Of a DNA stretch of 64,000 nucleotides, positions 22,885-35,909 are shown piece by piece. Both the position numbers and the translations under genes were made by a program. Source of the DNA: Paratinospora sagittata (lineage: Eukaryota > Streptophyta > Magnoliopsida > Ranunculales > Menispermaceae); NCBI GenBank assembly GCA_035771175.1, contig CM069606.1:29097816-29161815 (forward strand). Direction: 5' to 3'. The notes beneath the pieces were generated by a model. That model ran no database searches. It worked only from the letters and a program-made list of their open reading frames with translations, and was not told where the DNA came from. Position 1 is the stretch's first letter. Every line of letters starts with the position of its first letter.

Positions 22885-23075
22885 ACGACACATAACCACG
22901 CCCGTAAGTTGGTTACAAGTGTGGCTTTTCTAGCCAAGCCCTGTGTAGGCTAGTTGTGGCTTTCTAACCAAGCCCTAGTGTAGGTTAGTGGTTATGGCTT
23001 TTCTAACCAAACCCTCGTATCGGTTGGAGTGTAAATGATTTCTAATCACGCTCGTAAATGATTAGCGAATAATGT
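22885..23075 (+). repeat. R/U5 hairpin array of LTR J
   Basis: Five hairpins with different stems on related loops: TAACC 22893-22897 with GGTTA 22911-22915 (loop acgcccgtaagtt); CTAGCC 22930-22935 with GGCTAG 22948-22953; CTAACC 22964-22969 with GGTTAG 22983-22988; CTAACC 23003-23008 with GGTTGG 23022-23027; CTAATC 23042-23047 with GATTAG 23060-23065 (loop acgctcgtaaat). The loop core matches that of family A, while the stems are unrelated. Confidence 0.85.
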
Positions 23076-25833
23076 ATTGGGAAATCCTGATCATTGTGAT
23101 TGGGTAGTGGACGTAGGTTCAAGGGGAACCGAACCACTCTAAATCCTCTGTGTTTATTTATCTTTCTTGCATTTGTTATTTGGATTGTTACCTATTGCAC
23201 ACTTTACTTGTTTATTTAAAATATCCGAAAGGTAACGCGAAAATCCGCCAAGTCCAATTCACCCCCCTCTTGGACAGTAATACTGGGCCAACATGGGCTT
23301 GCTGTTGAAAGTACTAATCTCTTAGAAAATGCCAATTATAATGTTCCTCAAATTTATTTTGAAACTGATCAAGCTTTGCTACCACTGATAAAACTTTCTT
23401 AGATTGTGAAGAGCAAGAAGAATTGGTTCCAGAAGTGGGCAACTCCCGACATCGAATTTGCCACACTAATCGTGAATCAATGACCTCCTTAAGAAACGTC
23501 AATTCCTCTATCGATCTAGTAGATATACCAACCTACACACACAAGGCGACAATGAGGTAGGGGAAATATAATCCCACACCGATCAATGTGTACTATATAA
23601 CAAATCTACTGAAAGAGCAACTCCTCCACATCTATGGACTTCTCCTTACGGATGGCAAAAATAACTAGAGCCCAGTCTTTGGTAACGTCACTATAATCCG
23701 TGGCTGGGATCATCTTAGTGTTGACCTAAGTGGTTTTCCACTTAGATTCTTCCCAAGTGTGTTGATGCTTACAAGCAATATAACAAATGGTGTTAATGAT
23801 TTTATCTAGTATATTTCAGCACCTAAAGTACTGAAGAAGAGCCAATACAAGATCAAAGTACTTCAAGTTCAAGAAGTCCCTTAAGCAAAAGATCGAAGGA
23901 AATGATCAACCATACTCAAAGCTTGGACAACTTGAAAGAAAGAAGAAACAAAAGGTTGAGAGTCTTGGTTATGTCTAGAATTAGGATGTAGCCTACTTGT
24001 TCTAGTTTGCACAATCATTTTCCAAGATTAATACACGCATTAGATTTTCTTTGAAAAAGATTTCCAAGTGTTGAAACATATTTGGTTTATGTTTTAAAAT
24101 ATTTCAAACTTGTTTGAATCATATTTTTCATATGTTTTATTAACTTGCGTAAGCTTTTCAACAAATTTGAGACTTATTCTTAGAACTTAGCTTTCAATCT
24201 ATTTTTGAAGAGTTTTCAAAATAATCTTAAAATGTTTAATGATCAAATTATGTGTATTTCAATCATATTTCATCACCCAAATATTTTCATAAATTTTGAA
24301 AATCAAAATCCAAGTTTTAGTTGTTTTTTGTCATGACCTGCGCGCTAGTACAGTGGCCAGCTTCGTAGTGCCGTCACGAGCAAGCTAGTGGATTCTTGAT
24401 AATGCTCATTTTAACATTAAATTATTATCTTATAATAGAACATTATCATATTTTAAGGCTCGTGATTTGATAATTAATCTTAAAATGTGTTTGACTTCTT
24501 CGTTACATGAATTCATACATTTTCAAAGAAGCAAATATATTAATTTTTAAATCACATACATAATTCAACTCCATTATAAGTTTTATTTCTCATTACACAA
24601 TATTTGTGCTAATTGTACGAAAAGTAGATGTAATGAGAAGATGATCATGTTGGAGCATGTGAGCATAGGAGCCTCCAGATCATCAATTTTGAGAAGTCAT
24701 CCCCTACTTTGTTTCATGACACATGGCATCATCCCATTCATTCATTATTTGAGTGAAAATTTTGTAAATCCCAAGGAGCATCTACAGTTACAGTGAAAGT
24801 TGGAGGAATCCCAAGTTAAGGACACATGGCACACATGGAGACATCTTCGTCATACACCATCATCTTGTAGCGGATCCCGAGAATAATCCAAGGGATGAGT
24901 TTAAGTTTAAGAGAGAACCAAGGTTGATAGTGACTTTTCAAGTAGTCTTCTCAAGAATCCCACATGCTTCATTTTCCTTTTTTAGCTTAGTCCTAACCCC
25001 TCTTGTTTCTCTTTTCTCTCATAATCATCTTTAGGGAAAGTTTATCTTACACATAATATTCTCCTTCATTCACATTGGCCTCCCTTCCCCATGCTCTTTA
25101 CTATGCATAGCTATCTATCACCCTTAATTTAAATTTTCTACCATCTAGCATGAGCCATTTGAACCATTCATCCACATCACCTTTAGACCATCTCCCATTG
25201 GTTCATCTTATCCCTTGATCATCTATATAAACCCCTCAAATCCACACTTTAAGGGTGTATTTTATTTTCATTTTCTCCCTTGATCACTTAGGAGCTGTCC
25301 CCACTTCTCTTGTTTTCACACTTAAGGGGTGTGTGTTTAAGCACCAGTGCGCTAGTGATGAGCACTAGCCCACTAGTGCCTGGGTTTTGCAAAATCCAAG
25401 TTTGTGGATTTGCGCCAGCGCGCTAAGCCACAATTCTAACAATCATATATGTTTTTGATTTTTGAGCCTTCAACGGCTAGTTTCTTCTGTGTAACAGCTA
25501 GTGCTAATTTCAAACTTGTAAATACATGCACTTAGGCCATTTAAACACAACAGTGACAACCATGTGATTTTAGGGAGTGTTCTTCAAAATCAAACCATTT
25601 TCCCAATTCAAAAACCCTAGAACTAAGAGATGTTGATTTAAAGATTGGATTTAAAGCTCCCATTTTGTGCATCTTTCAAAGATTCACCAAAAACAATTTT
25701 ATTGAGCAATCTTGATGCAAGGAAGGTAAAACTTGGTTGTAAGTTTTCTCTTCCATTGAGCTTAAATTTTTATATCTTGTATTTAGGCATTTGTGATATT
25801 AAGCTTAATTATAATTATTCTAGCCACATGGAA

Positions 25834-28305
25834 TGTTGCGACCTCTCTCTGGGTGACGTCACGACCGTCACAATACCACAGATAATGCCACTCCAGGACA
25901 AAAACCTGAGGCACTGATAAGCTTTCTGCTGAAATACCTAAACAAGATACAAAATACAAGCTATATATGACTATAAATAATTGAACAAAATTTAAAATCC
26001 ATCATCCATAAAAACAAAATCAAATCCATCTTGTACCATAGTTCAACATCTAATACTTATACCTGTATCTGACAAGTATATCATCCCAAAGTAAGTAATA
26101 TACGTGCTCTAACCACAACCATCTATGTGATAAATACCTATTAGATGTGATAGCTTATACATACAAGTTCAAAGAACAAAAACTTTCAAAATATCAAAAT
26201 GAAACCTTGTTCCCGTTTCCTAATACATACATCCAAGAAGTGGAAGGCTACGGACAACAACCTAAGCCTTGCCCTTCCTTTTTGGATTTGCACCTATGAA
26301 AAAAGGGAAAAAAGGGGTGAGCTCAACTAGCTCAAAGAGTAAATTCTCACAATATATTTTTTTATATTCATTTATAAAAAAAAAAGTATGCCTTTGAATA
26401 AACATTTATATACCAATGCAGAATTCAATATATTATACATGAAATGAACTATATCATGATTAAGTAAAATCATACATGAGTTTCATTAAAAGCATGCATT
26501 CATCACCTTCTGAACACTCTGAGACAAATCTACCTATCTTTCCCCTATTAACCCGTCATAAGGGATTGACCAAGACAGGCTTGCTCACTCGCCTGAACCG
26601 TTATACTCTTCCATTATTATGGGAAAGTCCATACCTAGGAACACCACTAAGATCAAACTAGCATCATCCTTCCAGAAGAACAAGTGATAAACGGTGAATA
26701 TCGCTTTAAAACATTTAATCCAAAATGCCCAAAGCATGCCCAATGTCCAAAAACAAAACCATTTCATGAATGCGAATACAATGCATGAAGACTCATTTTC
26801 CATGATCATAAACATTATGCACATATACCATAAATTGCATATCATTCAACAAACCAGTTTTTTTATATAAAATGCCATAAATGGAAAACAAATGTGAGAA
26901 ATACTCACAACCAACCACTAGCCAATTAACCAAGCCAAATGCCCTCAAATTGGCAAATCAATTCACAATGACCTGAAATGAATCAAATTTACACCACATT
27001 ATCAAATTCAAGCCGTATATGCCCATTTGCATAAATTCCATAGCATTCCCAATATTCTCAAATACCTAGCCTAAGTCCCAACATACTCAACTTAGGCCAA
27101 TTCATCAATCACCATCATAGTCTATGTAAGAATACTACATAGCTCCACAATTCCTAAATGCACATAAACACATCGGTAATTCATGATTCAATCCAAATGA
27201 TCATTGTCCAACCCATAGGCATCCATCATGCCCAATTTCATGTTCATACAATGTCTAGGCCTAGGCCAACATAAATTACTTGCATTCCATCTCATGCTCA
27301 ATTTACCAATTCCAAATCAATTGCATCAAAATCCCTAATTTAGGAAAATCTCTACAATAGGCCAACATAGCCAAATTAAACAAATTAACAATCCATAGCA
27401 TGAGAATTCCTCAATTGACACTACCAATGATTGAAGCATGCCGATTTATGAAACATAGGTCACATGCACTCCAAATGGAAAGCTATAGGTCACATTTCTA
27501 GAGTTAGGGTCAAATACATGGCTTCACATGTAACAACCTTTAGTAATTGAATTAAAACATTAATTACACTCTTAATTCAATGCACTGTTCGGATGTAACA
27601 AACTACCAACAGAAATATCCAATAACCAAATGAAGCGTTCAGATTCAAGAATACCAATAGAAAAACCTTCTGTCCAACATTGAGCAAAATCCAACGGCAG
27701 ATTAAAGAGATTTCCTTCTTTGATAAAGACAACTCTAATCAAATGGTTTCTCCTCTTCTATTGCAAACACTTGAACTCAGATGATTATATCTCACAAAAT
27801 ACTCCTTCCGTCAACATTTTAATCGTTCATAATGCAAAAAGGTCAGTTTTAAACTATATTCTGAAATGCTCCAACACCATGCCAAATATTTGCTCAACTC
27901 ATTATTCCTTAACCATGTGTCATTCCACTAATCTCATGATTCCATTGAATCTAACACCCAATCAATCTAATACAACTAAGTTTCCATTTCTATCTCATAT
28001 ATTCAATTAAACCAACTCACATATTTTCATCGACCAATGGCCCATGTGAAATAATACTCATATATTTGTATAACTGTTGCCCATATATAATCATTAATAC
28101 ATGCCTTCATATTGATATGGCCCATATCAAATTTATAATACATGTATTTGTATCAATATGGCCCATATGCAATTTCATGAAAATACATACAAATACATGA
28201 ACTTACCCTAAAGAATTGAGAAATACTTATACTAACACGTATACAACCACGTGGAGTTGGGTAATGACATTGGCAATACGTAAGATAAAGTCTAGGGTTG
28301 TTACA
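25834..28305 (-). repeat. Solo LTR L1, chromovirus type
   Basis: On the minus strand it opens tgtaacaaccctagac at 28305 and closes gagaggtcgcaaca at 25834 (2472 bp). Target duplication tggaa (25829-25833) and tagaa (28306-28310) is 4/5. The phrase 'catatgggccatattgata' recurs at about 28040-28180. Termini and the GTGACG-rich end resemble Tekay/Del-type gypsy LTRs. No internal region adjoins, and the ORFs inside are not convincing. Confidence 0.65.
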
Positions 28306-28424
28306 TAGAACAAACAATATATAATCGGTTTGTAAGTCTTTTTGGAGTGTTTTGTTGAAACAAACCAATACAAGTGATTGTAATATCACTTAGGATTCCA
28401 AGGTTGGAATCTAAATTAGTTTCA

Positions 28425-28580
28425 TCCTTAACCTGTGAAAAGGATTTCGATTTTCATCTGTCCTCGAAAAAGGAACTAGTGGTTCATCCTTAGCCCGTGA
28501 AAATGATAGGTTTGTCTTAAACCTCTAAAAAGACATTACAACGGTTTGGTTCACACCCGTGAAGTGAACTAAGTATAGTG
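28425..28580 (+). repeat. R/U5 hairpin array of LTR B2
   Basis: Units include ATCCTT/AAGGAT near 28427-28446, GTCTT/AAGAC near 28514-28534 and GTTCAC (28549-28554) with GTGAAC (28564-28569) on loop acccgtgaa. The terminal hairpin is CACCCAA (28765-28771) with TTGGGTG (28784-28790). Confidence 0.75.
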
Positions 28581-30778
28581 CAATCTTAGAGATGGTTTCT
28601 CTAGGCGTGGATGTAGGAAAAGTTTTTCGAACAACGTAAAATTTTTTGTCTGTTTTCATTTATTTCTGCACTTTTAATTTATGCACATTGACTTTTAGAG
28701 CATTAAAGCATATCGTTTATAGAATTCCACTAAGGAACTTAGAATTTTTCAAAACATCGCATAACACCCAATCCACCCCCCTCTTGGGTGTCCAACACTT
28801 AACACTTATGAAATAAAACCAATTCTTACAGTCTTTTCCATGTCCTTAGCAAGAAAGGACTTCCATTCCAGCTCGACGTGCTTCAAAGTAGTACTGTTGG
28901 GGCACAATTCTTGCGTGACTATCATATCGAATTCATCATCCAACGTACTATATTCATCATCTTCTATATTATGTAACCCATAAAATTGATTGATGGTGTG
29001 CCGATCAAAACGCACAGACTTCCCACGAACCCGAACACGCCCATTGACATGCTCTTTGGCATTGCCATAAAATTCGTGCACCAACGGGAAAATTCTTACA
29101 AAATGTGTGCCAATTACGCACTTTAATTACATCCAAAAATTCTTCATCAAAACTATCATGGACATCAAAACCTCACTCTAGAATAGAAACATTCTTGCAC
29201 ACAGAGTTAGAATTGTTGGCCCAGGTATGTCCAAGAGGGGGGTGAATTGGACACTTAGACAATTAAAAATAAATGCAATGACAATATGTAAGTGTTGAAA
29301 GTAAATGAATTTACACAATCGATTTATAGTGGTTCGGCTACTTGCCTATCTCCACTACCTAACCTACTCAGCTAGGATTTGAAATACTCCACTACGGATC
29401 TTCTTACGGGTGAAGACCAAACCGTTATAACCTTCTCAACTTCCGGGTATGAGAACAACCGTTACACCACTCAACTGACAGGTGTGAGACCTACCTATAC
29501 CTTCTTGACTTTTAGGTGCAAGACTACCTACACTTGACTTACAGGTGGAAGACTACCTATACTTTCTCAGCTTACGGGTGTGAGAACTACTTATAAACTT
29601 GTTGAAAAACAAGAATAATAGATCAGTAGTTTATTCAACTATTGTTACATCCTTGATATAGTTTACAAGACATGAAATAGAGTACAACTGTATCCTATGA
29701 ACTATTTCTCAAATTTCGCTCTCAGCAAGAATAATATATGTTAAAAATAGTGCTGAAAATTTGAGTGAAAACAGTTCAATCTCTTTCAAATAGATTTTCA
29801 GATAAAGATAAAGATTAAGCTGAGTATGAAAATCTTTTGAATAAACAAAGTTTCAAAGAAAACACTTTGAAAAACAAAACCGTATAAGCTTTTGAAATCA
29901 AGTGAAAATTCGACTAACTTTCAAGAATGTTTGGCTCAATAAATTTTTGGTACTTAACAGATTGTCAAGTGCTAGTATTCATAGACTTGGTAGAGATGAA
30001 GTTGTTGTTCATTTGAATTTGAATTTCAAATATGAACGTTTACACTCAACAACTAGAAATATTCACGAAAATAGCAATCTGTAGATTTCATGAACAATCT
30101 GATTCTCTTCAGATTCACGAATAAGGAAATTCTCAAACATGTGGTTCATGCATCAGAAGATATCTTTGAAAAATATGAAAAGATGATTTTGTTAACCTGA
30201 GAGGTTCATCACTTAGCACGTCCCTAAGTATACTTGATAAAGTATATTTTGATGATCTCAAACAAAATCACTTTCGGTGTTAACAAGCTTTTATCACGAA
30301 CCTATCTCAGCACCTCAGGAAAGCAAAAAGCCAAAGAACGATTAAATCAAGGAACTCAAGGTCATATCAGACGTTCAAGATCGTTTCAATCAAAAGGACC
30401 TCAATGATCATATCATGATTTCAAGATCACTTCACACGAATGATTCGATCAAGCTTCAAGTCTACATCTTTCGATCAACGTTCAAGACATTCAACTCAAG
30501 CTCGAAGTTCATTAAAGATCTCATAATAAAGAGTTGGATTTAAGGATTATGTGAAATATGAAAAATACACCGTATTTAAGGTATATCTTTCTCTAATTGA
30601 TATTGCTCAAATGTTTTTCAAAACCATGCACGAATCACTTGCATATTTGCATGTATTGATCACACTTTATGGTATTTTAAATGATTTAATTTTCTATATT
30701 TAATTTGAAATTTACCGAGTTGTTATTCGCATTTATCGTATTTTTAATCACGAGTCAAAACTATTTTTCAAGAGTCTT

Positions 30779-31440
30779 CCAGGACGCTAATGTTTTAGCA
30801 GCACTCTCCTGAACTTGTTAAGTCAGGGCGCTAATGACTCATTAGGACGTTGATAGCATTCAACGTTAAATTGAACTGATTCATTAGGACGCTTACTTGT
30901 AAGTAGCGGCCTCCCTTTAGTCAACCTCTGAAGTTGTCAGTACGCTGACTCAACATCAGCTTACTGAAAGATTTCTAAGTTCTTCAAAGAATTTATCTTT
31001 GAAGAAGCTGATAGTTGTAAGTTGAATAATCTATCAGGATGCTACCTAGATAGGAGCGCCCTCACCTTTGAGAATTAACTTAATAACTTTCAGGATGTTG
31101 ATTATCCTTAACGTGTTTTGTATTATTCTTCAAACATTTTAAATATGGGGTAGGACGCTTACATAGTTGTAGTGCCCTCGTGTTGTGTTTTATGTTTTAA
31201 CTAGTAGGACGCTTACTCGGAAAGTAGCACCCTCATGCACTTAATTGTTTTAAAAAAAAGTGAGGACGCTAAGGGTTAAGTCACTAATGTCGCAAAGAAA
31301 GTTAGGATGCTCACGAGTTAGTAGCGCCCTCACTTCATTGTTCAACAGGACGCTTATACATAATGAGCGCCCTCAAGGAACAAAACGACAAAGTTGATAT
31401 TATGCGTTAGGACACTGATTGTGGAATCAGGACGCTAATT
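30779..31440 (+). repeat. U3 hairpin array of LTR C
   Basis: About ten units of aggacgct...agcgccctc type, for example 'aggacgcttactcggaaagt' with agcaccctc, and 'gaggatgctcacgagttagt'-like units. The group is shared with elements A and E although the 5' ends of the LTRs differ. Confidence 0.75.
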
Positions 31441-31711
31441 CAACAACCGTCGTTGTTCTAACAAGTACACTATATTAGTCTAGTTTTTCAGAACGGATCT
31501 TTGCACAAAGTCTTTTTCAGATTTATCAGAGATCTTCTCTGATACATTAATTAAGTTATTCTAAAACTTTCCTTTTTCATGTAATCTGAAAAGAACCAAA
31601 ATGTTAGTGAAAATTGTAGTTTCCATTTTCATTTAACATTCTAGTCGTTGTGTATAAACGTTTACACTGTATTTGAATTTCAAATCTCTAACGGCTATTG
31701 TCTACCAGGCC

Positions 31712-31719
31712 TATAAATA
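31712..31719 (+). promoter_or_regulatory. TATA box of LTR C
   Basis: tataaata within 'caggcctataaataccaac'. A similar box is at 45414-45421 in LTR F (agtctataaatacagac). Confidence 0.55.
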
Positions 31720-32454
31720 CCAACACTTTGAATCAAACAACTTGCCGATAATTTTTATTGTGCCAAAGAAATTTTGAATGTTAGTCGTTTTCAAAATGTT
31801 TTCAACTGTTACAGTTTACAAAGTATTTTCACTAATACTTTACATATTCAAAAGATTTTCATATTGTGCTTCAATTATATTCTATCTTTGAAAATATTTT
31901 TTGATCTGGTTTCTACGAAAAATTCTCAGCACTGATCTATACTTGATATCAATCTTGCTGAAGAAATAATTTGAGAACTAGTTCATGAGAGATACAGTTG
32001 TACTTGATTACATATCTTAAGTACTGTATTGAACTACGTCAGTAGTTATGTTAACTACTGAATACTGAACCAAAAGTTTTCATACTTATATTTTATATCT
32101 ATTTTGAAAACCTTATGTGTCCATGTTTTACACTGGTCCTTCATTTTCTACGTCAATGTTTCATTGGTATCATATTGTTTTCAAAGAAGCACTTAATTGA
32201 TTTTCATATCATACGGGTTTTTCGAAACTGCACTTGAGCAATACCGAACATTGAAAGGTAAAAGATTGTAAGTGTATTTCCTCTTAGCCTTACGTATTTC
32301 AATTTATACATCTTTGTAATGCTATCCACATGAGCTTAATTGTAAAGTGTTCTACTCAGTTAGAACTAATATTATCAGTTTGTGTTGTAATGCTAGTGTG
32401 TTTCTGGATTGAAACAACCAAGACAGGTGAATATAATTCACTTTAATGATTTCA

Positions 32455-32840
32455 GGGCTGAAATCATGTTAAGGTTCATCCTCACCTGCAAGTAGGAAAA
32501 CAGTTGTTCCTCATCCCGTAAAAGGGTCACGATTCTTCCTTATCCCGTAAAAGAAAAATGGTTCTTCCTTATCCCGTAAAAGGAAAACAGTTTTTCCTTA
32601 TCCTACAAAAGAAAAACGGTTTTTCCCTATCCCCTAAACGGAACATAGGTTTTTTCCTCATCCTGGAAAAATGAAATATGGTTCATCCTCAGACTGTAAA
32701 AGGATAAGTTTGCCTTTAACCTATAAAATGGTAGCTGTAACGGTTTGGATCTCACCCGTAAAAGAATCAGTTAGTGGATTGAGAAAACCCTAATCGGGAG
32801 ATTAGATAGTGGACGTAGGCTTGGCCGAACCACTATAAAT
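32455..32840 (+). repeat. R/U5 hairpin array of LTR C
   Basis: About nine tandem units of about 30 bp with tcccgtaaa loops. A clear one is TTCCTT (32565-32570) with AAGGAA (32580-32585). A first hairpin GATTTC/GAAATC is near 32450-32468. The array ends in the conserved 'agtggacgtagg' and 'gaaccactataaatcc' block. Confidence 0.8.
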
Positions 32841-33123
32841 CCTAGTGTGTTTTTGTTATGCATTTTACTTTACGGTTAGTATATGCTTTTAGTTCCAATG
32901 TACCATTGTATATCACTAAGTCATTGTAAAAGTTTAAAATTGACCATCACACCCAATTCACCCCCCTCTTGGGTGGACCAACAGATTTTTGTTCGAAAAG
33001 TGGTTATGAAAAGTAGTCTAAAAAGGTGTGCGTGTCAGAACTGCAATATGTCAATTTTGTTCCTTTGAGGGCGCTTATGGATCATAAGCATCCTACTGAA
33101 CAGTGAAGTGAGGGCCTACTTAG

Positions 33124-35123
33124 TTTTGGCCCAGATATGTCCAAGAAAGGGGTGAATTGGACACTTACCAGATTTTAACCTTTCTTAAAATTGTGTGGAA
33201 TAATGAAAGTAGATTAAACAAAATATAACAATCAAATACAACAAATGTAAATGGGACAATGCAAGCAAGATTTATAGTGGTTCGGCTGCGCCTACATCCA
33301 CTACCTAACCTCCTCAGTCAGGATTTGTTCAAAATCTACTATGGACGGTCTTACGAGTGAAGATCAAACTTGTACACTGTTTCAACTTACGGGTGTCAAA
33401 ACTACCGTTTCCCAGCTTACGGGTGCGAGAAGACCGTTTCTCAACTTCAGGATGTGAGATGACCGTTTCTCAACTTTCGAGTATGAGATGACCGTAATAA
33501 CTTTGAGCAACACTTGTTCTTGCCCAGTGACTAACCAGTCACTACAAATTTAATACAAGATGAGATATGATTCCCTTTACTTAGAATCAAAGTTACATAG
33601 CTTTGGATTGAACCTTCTGTGACCATAGATTCAGCAAAATATGTATGATGAAGTTTAAGCTGAAAACAGGTTCAAAGAGCGTTTGTCTTCTTCAATTGAT
33701 TTTCAAAATGATGAAAGATGAAGTTCAATCAATCCAGAAGACTTGAAGTTTTTCTTTCAAAATGATCGTAAGTTCAAGCACAAATGAAAAATAGCTAACT
33801 TTTAAAAAGTTTTTGCACAACTGAAAACTGTTGATACACTTTCTAATGAATATCAGTTTTCGTATTTTTTCTACTCTGAGGCAGCACGTATATATAGAAG
33901 TAACAAAGGCGCAATGGACTTCATGAACTCAAGGTTATTTCAAATACAACGTCTACATTCTTTCCTAAAATGGATCGATTCAACTCTGTGCATATTTCAG
34001 TAGCATCTGAATCATTTTGATCCTTTCATGAAAGAGGAATGTTCTGACACAATATAAGAACGTTCAAAAAGTTCTGAAAAAATTGTTGTACGATTCTAAA
34101 AAGTTCTGAAAAATATTCGTACGGCTCTGAAGAAATTAATAGAAATGGTGCTATTGTCAGAACAATAACATTTGTTGAATTAGCGTCCTTGAGGATAATA
34201 TCAACTTTTGTTGTTTTGTTCCATGAGGGCACTCGTGGAGCATAAGCGGTCTGCTGAACATTGAAGTGAGGGCGCTACTAAGTCATAAGCGTCCTAACTT
34301 ATTTTGACGATTTAAACGACTCAAATCATGAGGGCGCTACTTCACAGTTAGAGTCCTGCTTTGTTTTAAAACATTAAACACACGAGGGCGCTACTCAAGA
34401 GTTAGAGTCATGATATTTAAAATCAGTTTTAAAACAATATTAAGTGCGCTGAAGGACAGTAAGCATCCTTAAAGTTATTTAAGTTTATTCTAAAGATGAG
34501 GGCGCTCTTACACAAGTAGCGTCCTGATAATTTATTCAACTTATAACTATCAGCGTCCTTAAATATAGAAATCACTTGAAAGCAAAAAAAACTTCCAGCG
34601 TGTTGAAACTAAGGTAGCGTCGTAACATTCTCAAAGGAAGGTCGCTACTTACACGTAGGCGTCAATGTGAATCAGTTCAATTCAACCTTGAGCGTCCTAA
34701 TATTTTATCAGTGTTCTAATTTATCAAGTCTAGGAGGGCGCTGCTAAAATATTAGTATCCTGAAAGACTATAAAAATGGTTTTTTATTTCTCTATTAAAG
34801 CTCGATAAAACATAATGGAACAAGATTAAATTGAATATGCAAACGATAGATTAAAACATACAAGCATGCATATGGCCGAATCATATGACATAGAAGGTCC
34901 TACAACCTATCATAATCTAATCATACAACCGAACATCTTCAATGGATCATGGTCTTCAAGAAGATTTTTAATACGTTCGCCATGCATCATTGATTCTTTG
35001 AAACCTTCAAGATATGTCATATGTGTAGTAATATCATAAAAAGAATGTGGATTGTAATCATCAAAATATCTTTCATATTAGGGGCATATTCTCGTAAGGG
35101 ACATGAGGATAATTGGTTCAACA
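33124..35123 (-). repeat. 3' LTR of element E
   Basis: About 2000 bp. On the minus strand it starts tgttgaaccaattatcctca at 35123 and ends in gggccaaaa at 33124, where the final CA is mutated. U3 hairpins lie at about 34165-34760 (gagggcgcta...agcgtcct), the TATA box at 33889-33896 and R/U5 hairpins at about 33345-33500. Confidence 0.9.
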
Positions 35124-35330
35124 ATTTCCCCCTTTTTGATGATTTCAAACACATTTCTATAGGCTTTGAAGCAAGCTAATAAAATGATGTGTGTATGCAT
35201 GAGATGCAATACTAATGTTCCTTGTTTCATATGATATGAGTGTATTTCCAAGAAATGTACTTAAAACGTCACTGAGACTCCCCCTGAATATATGATGCTT
35301 CAATGATATTACTTTCACCTCCTTTTGAAA
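35124..35330 (-). promoter_or_regulatory. PPT and repeated purine tracts of element E
   Basis: On the minus strand, catcaaaaagggggaaat (35124-35141) abuts the LTR. Additional tracts are seen upstream at about 35279-35286 (cagggggagt) and 35319-35327 (aaaaggaggtgaaag). Confidence 0.75.
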
Positions 35331-35366
35331 TATCAAAAAGAGTAGAGTATCATGAAATATGTCTCC

Positions 35367-35909
35367 TCACAAATCAATCTCAGAGAACATGCCAAGTTCT
35401 CTTCGAATGTGAGCAAACTGGTCTTTTGGTAAGGCTTTAGTAAATATGTCAGCCAGTTGTTCTTTGGTTCTAATGCGAGATAATATGACTTCTCCATTTT
35501 GCACATGATCCCATAAAAAGTGATGTTTTCTTTGAATATGCTTAGTTCGGGAGTGCAACACAAGATTTTTAGAAATGTTAATAATACTAGTATTGTCCCA
35601 GAAAGTCTCAACACATTGAATAAATATTTGATAATCCTGAAGTTGTTGTTTCATGTAATGAACCTGAGAACAGCAACTTCCAGCTGTAACACGGAATGTT
35701 ATTTCTTGCAAAACCAAGAAATTAAAGAATTTCCAAGAAAGTGAAAATTCGGAGGTACTTTTCCTATCAGTGAGACTACCGGCATAGTCGGAGTCTACAT
35801 AACTTCTAAAATCAAATGTAGTATCTTTGAAATACAAAATTCCTAAGTGTGTTGTGCCATTTATGTATCTGAATATTCGTTTGACACACTTTAAATGAGA
35901 TTTTTTAGG
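35367..35909 (-). pseudogene. pol: RNase H of element E
   Basis: A 156-aa open stretch (35837-35367) shows SYVDSDYAGSLTDRKSTSEF, a damaged middle (the ALSTAEAEY catalytic Glu stretch is missing: the frame reads ITFRVTAGSCCSQ), then HSRTKHIQRKHHFLWDHVQN and TKEQLADIFTKALPKDQF. Loss of the central catalytic segment means no activity is expected, although the frame is open. Confidence 0.85.

Larger units (their letters stand above)
21181..23293 (+). repeat. Solo LTR, family J (copia type)
   Basis: It ends with the copia-type block: GTCCAA (23252-23257), caccccc, TTGGAC (23270-23275) and tactgggccaaca. The start at 21181 (attaatgtaattattctc) seems to have lost its TG. Target duplication tgggt (21176-21180) and tgggc (23294-23298) is 4/5, and the split host ORF reads across the junction. 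It is 2113 bp and no PBS or coding region follows, so it is solo. ORFs at 21567-21896 are products of the palindrome repeats. Confidence 0.75.
23719..28797 (+). repeat. Solo LTR, family B2, interrupted
   Basis: It starts tgttgacctaagtggttttc at 23719, like family B, and ends ttgggtgtccaaca at 28797. Target duplication cttag (23714-23718) and cttaa (28798-28802) is 4/5. A nested LTR occupies 25834-28305, leaving about 2.6 kb of B2, more than family B's 1984 bp. The stretch about 24370-25320 may be another insertion: 'gcgctagt' motifs flank it and it has its own tatataaa at 25224-25231. No coding region is seen. Confidence 0.65.
30190..32983 (+). repeat. Solo LTR, family C
   Basis: It opens tgttaacctgagaggttcat and closes ttgggtggaccaaca (2794 bp). 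The target duplication gattt is perfect (30185-30189 and 32984-32988). A TATA box is at 31712-31719. Its terminal hairpin has stem CACCCAA (32950-32956) with TTGGGTG (32969-32975). It has no coding region, PBS or PPT beside it, hence solo. It lies inside LTR D. Confidence 0.9.

Noticed and set aside
32455..32840. CRISPR-like array (regular about 30-bp repeats)
   Set aside because: Repeat units drift, spacers are not unique, and the array lies inside a plant LTR with the same array in many copies. There are no cas genes.
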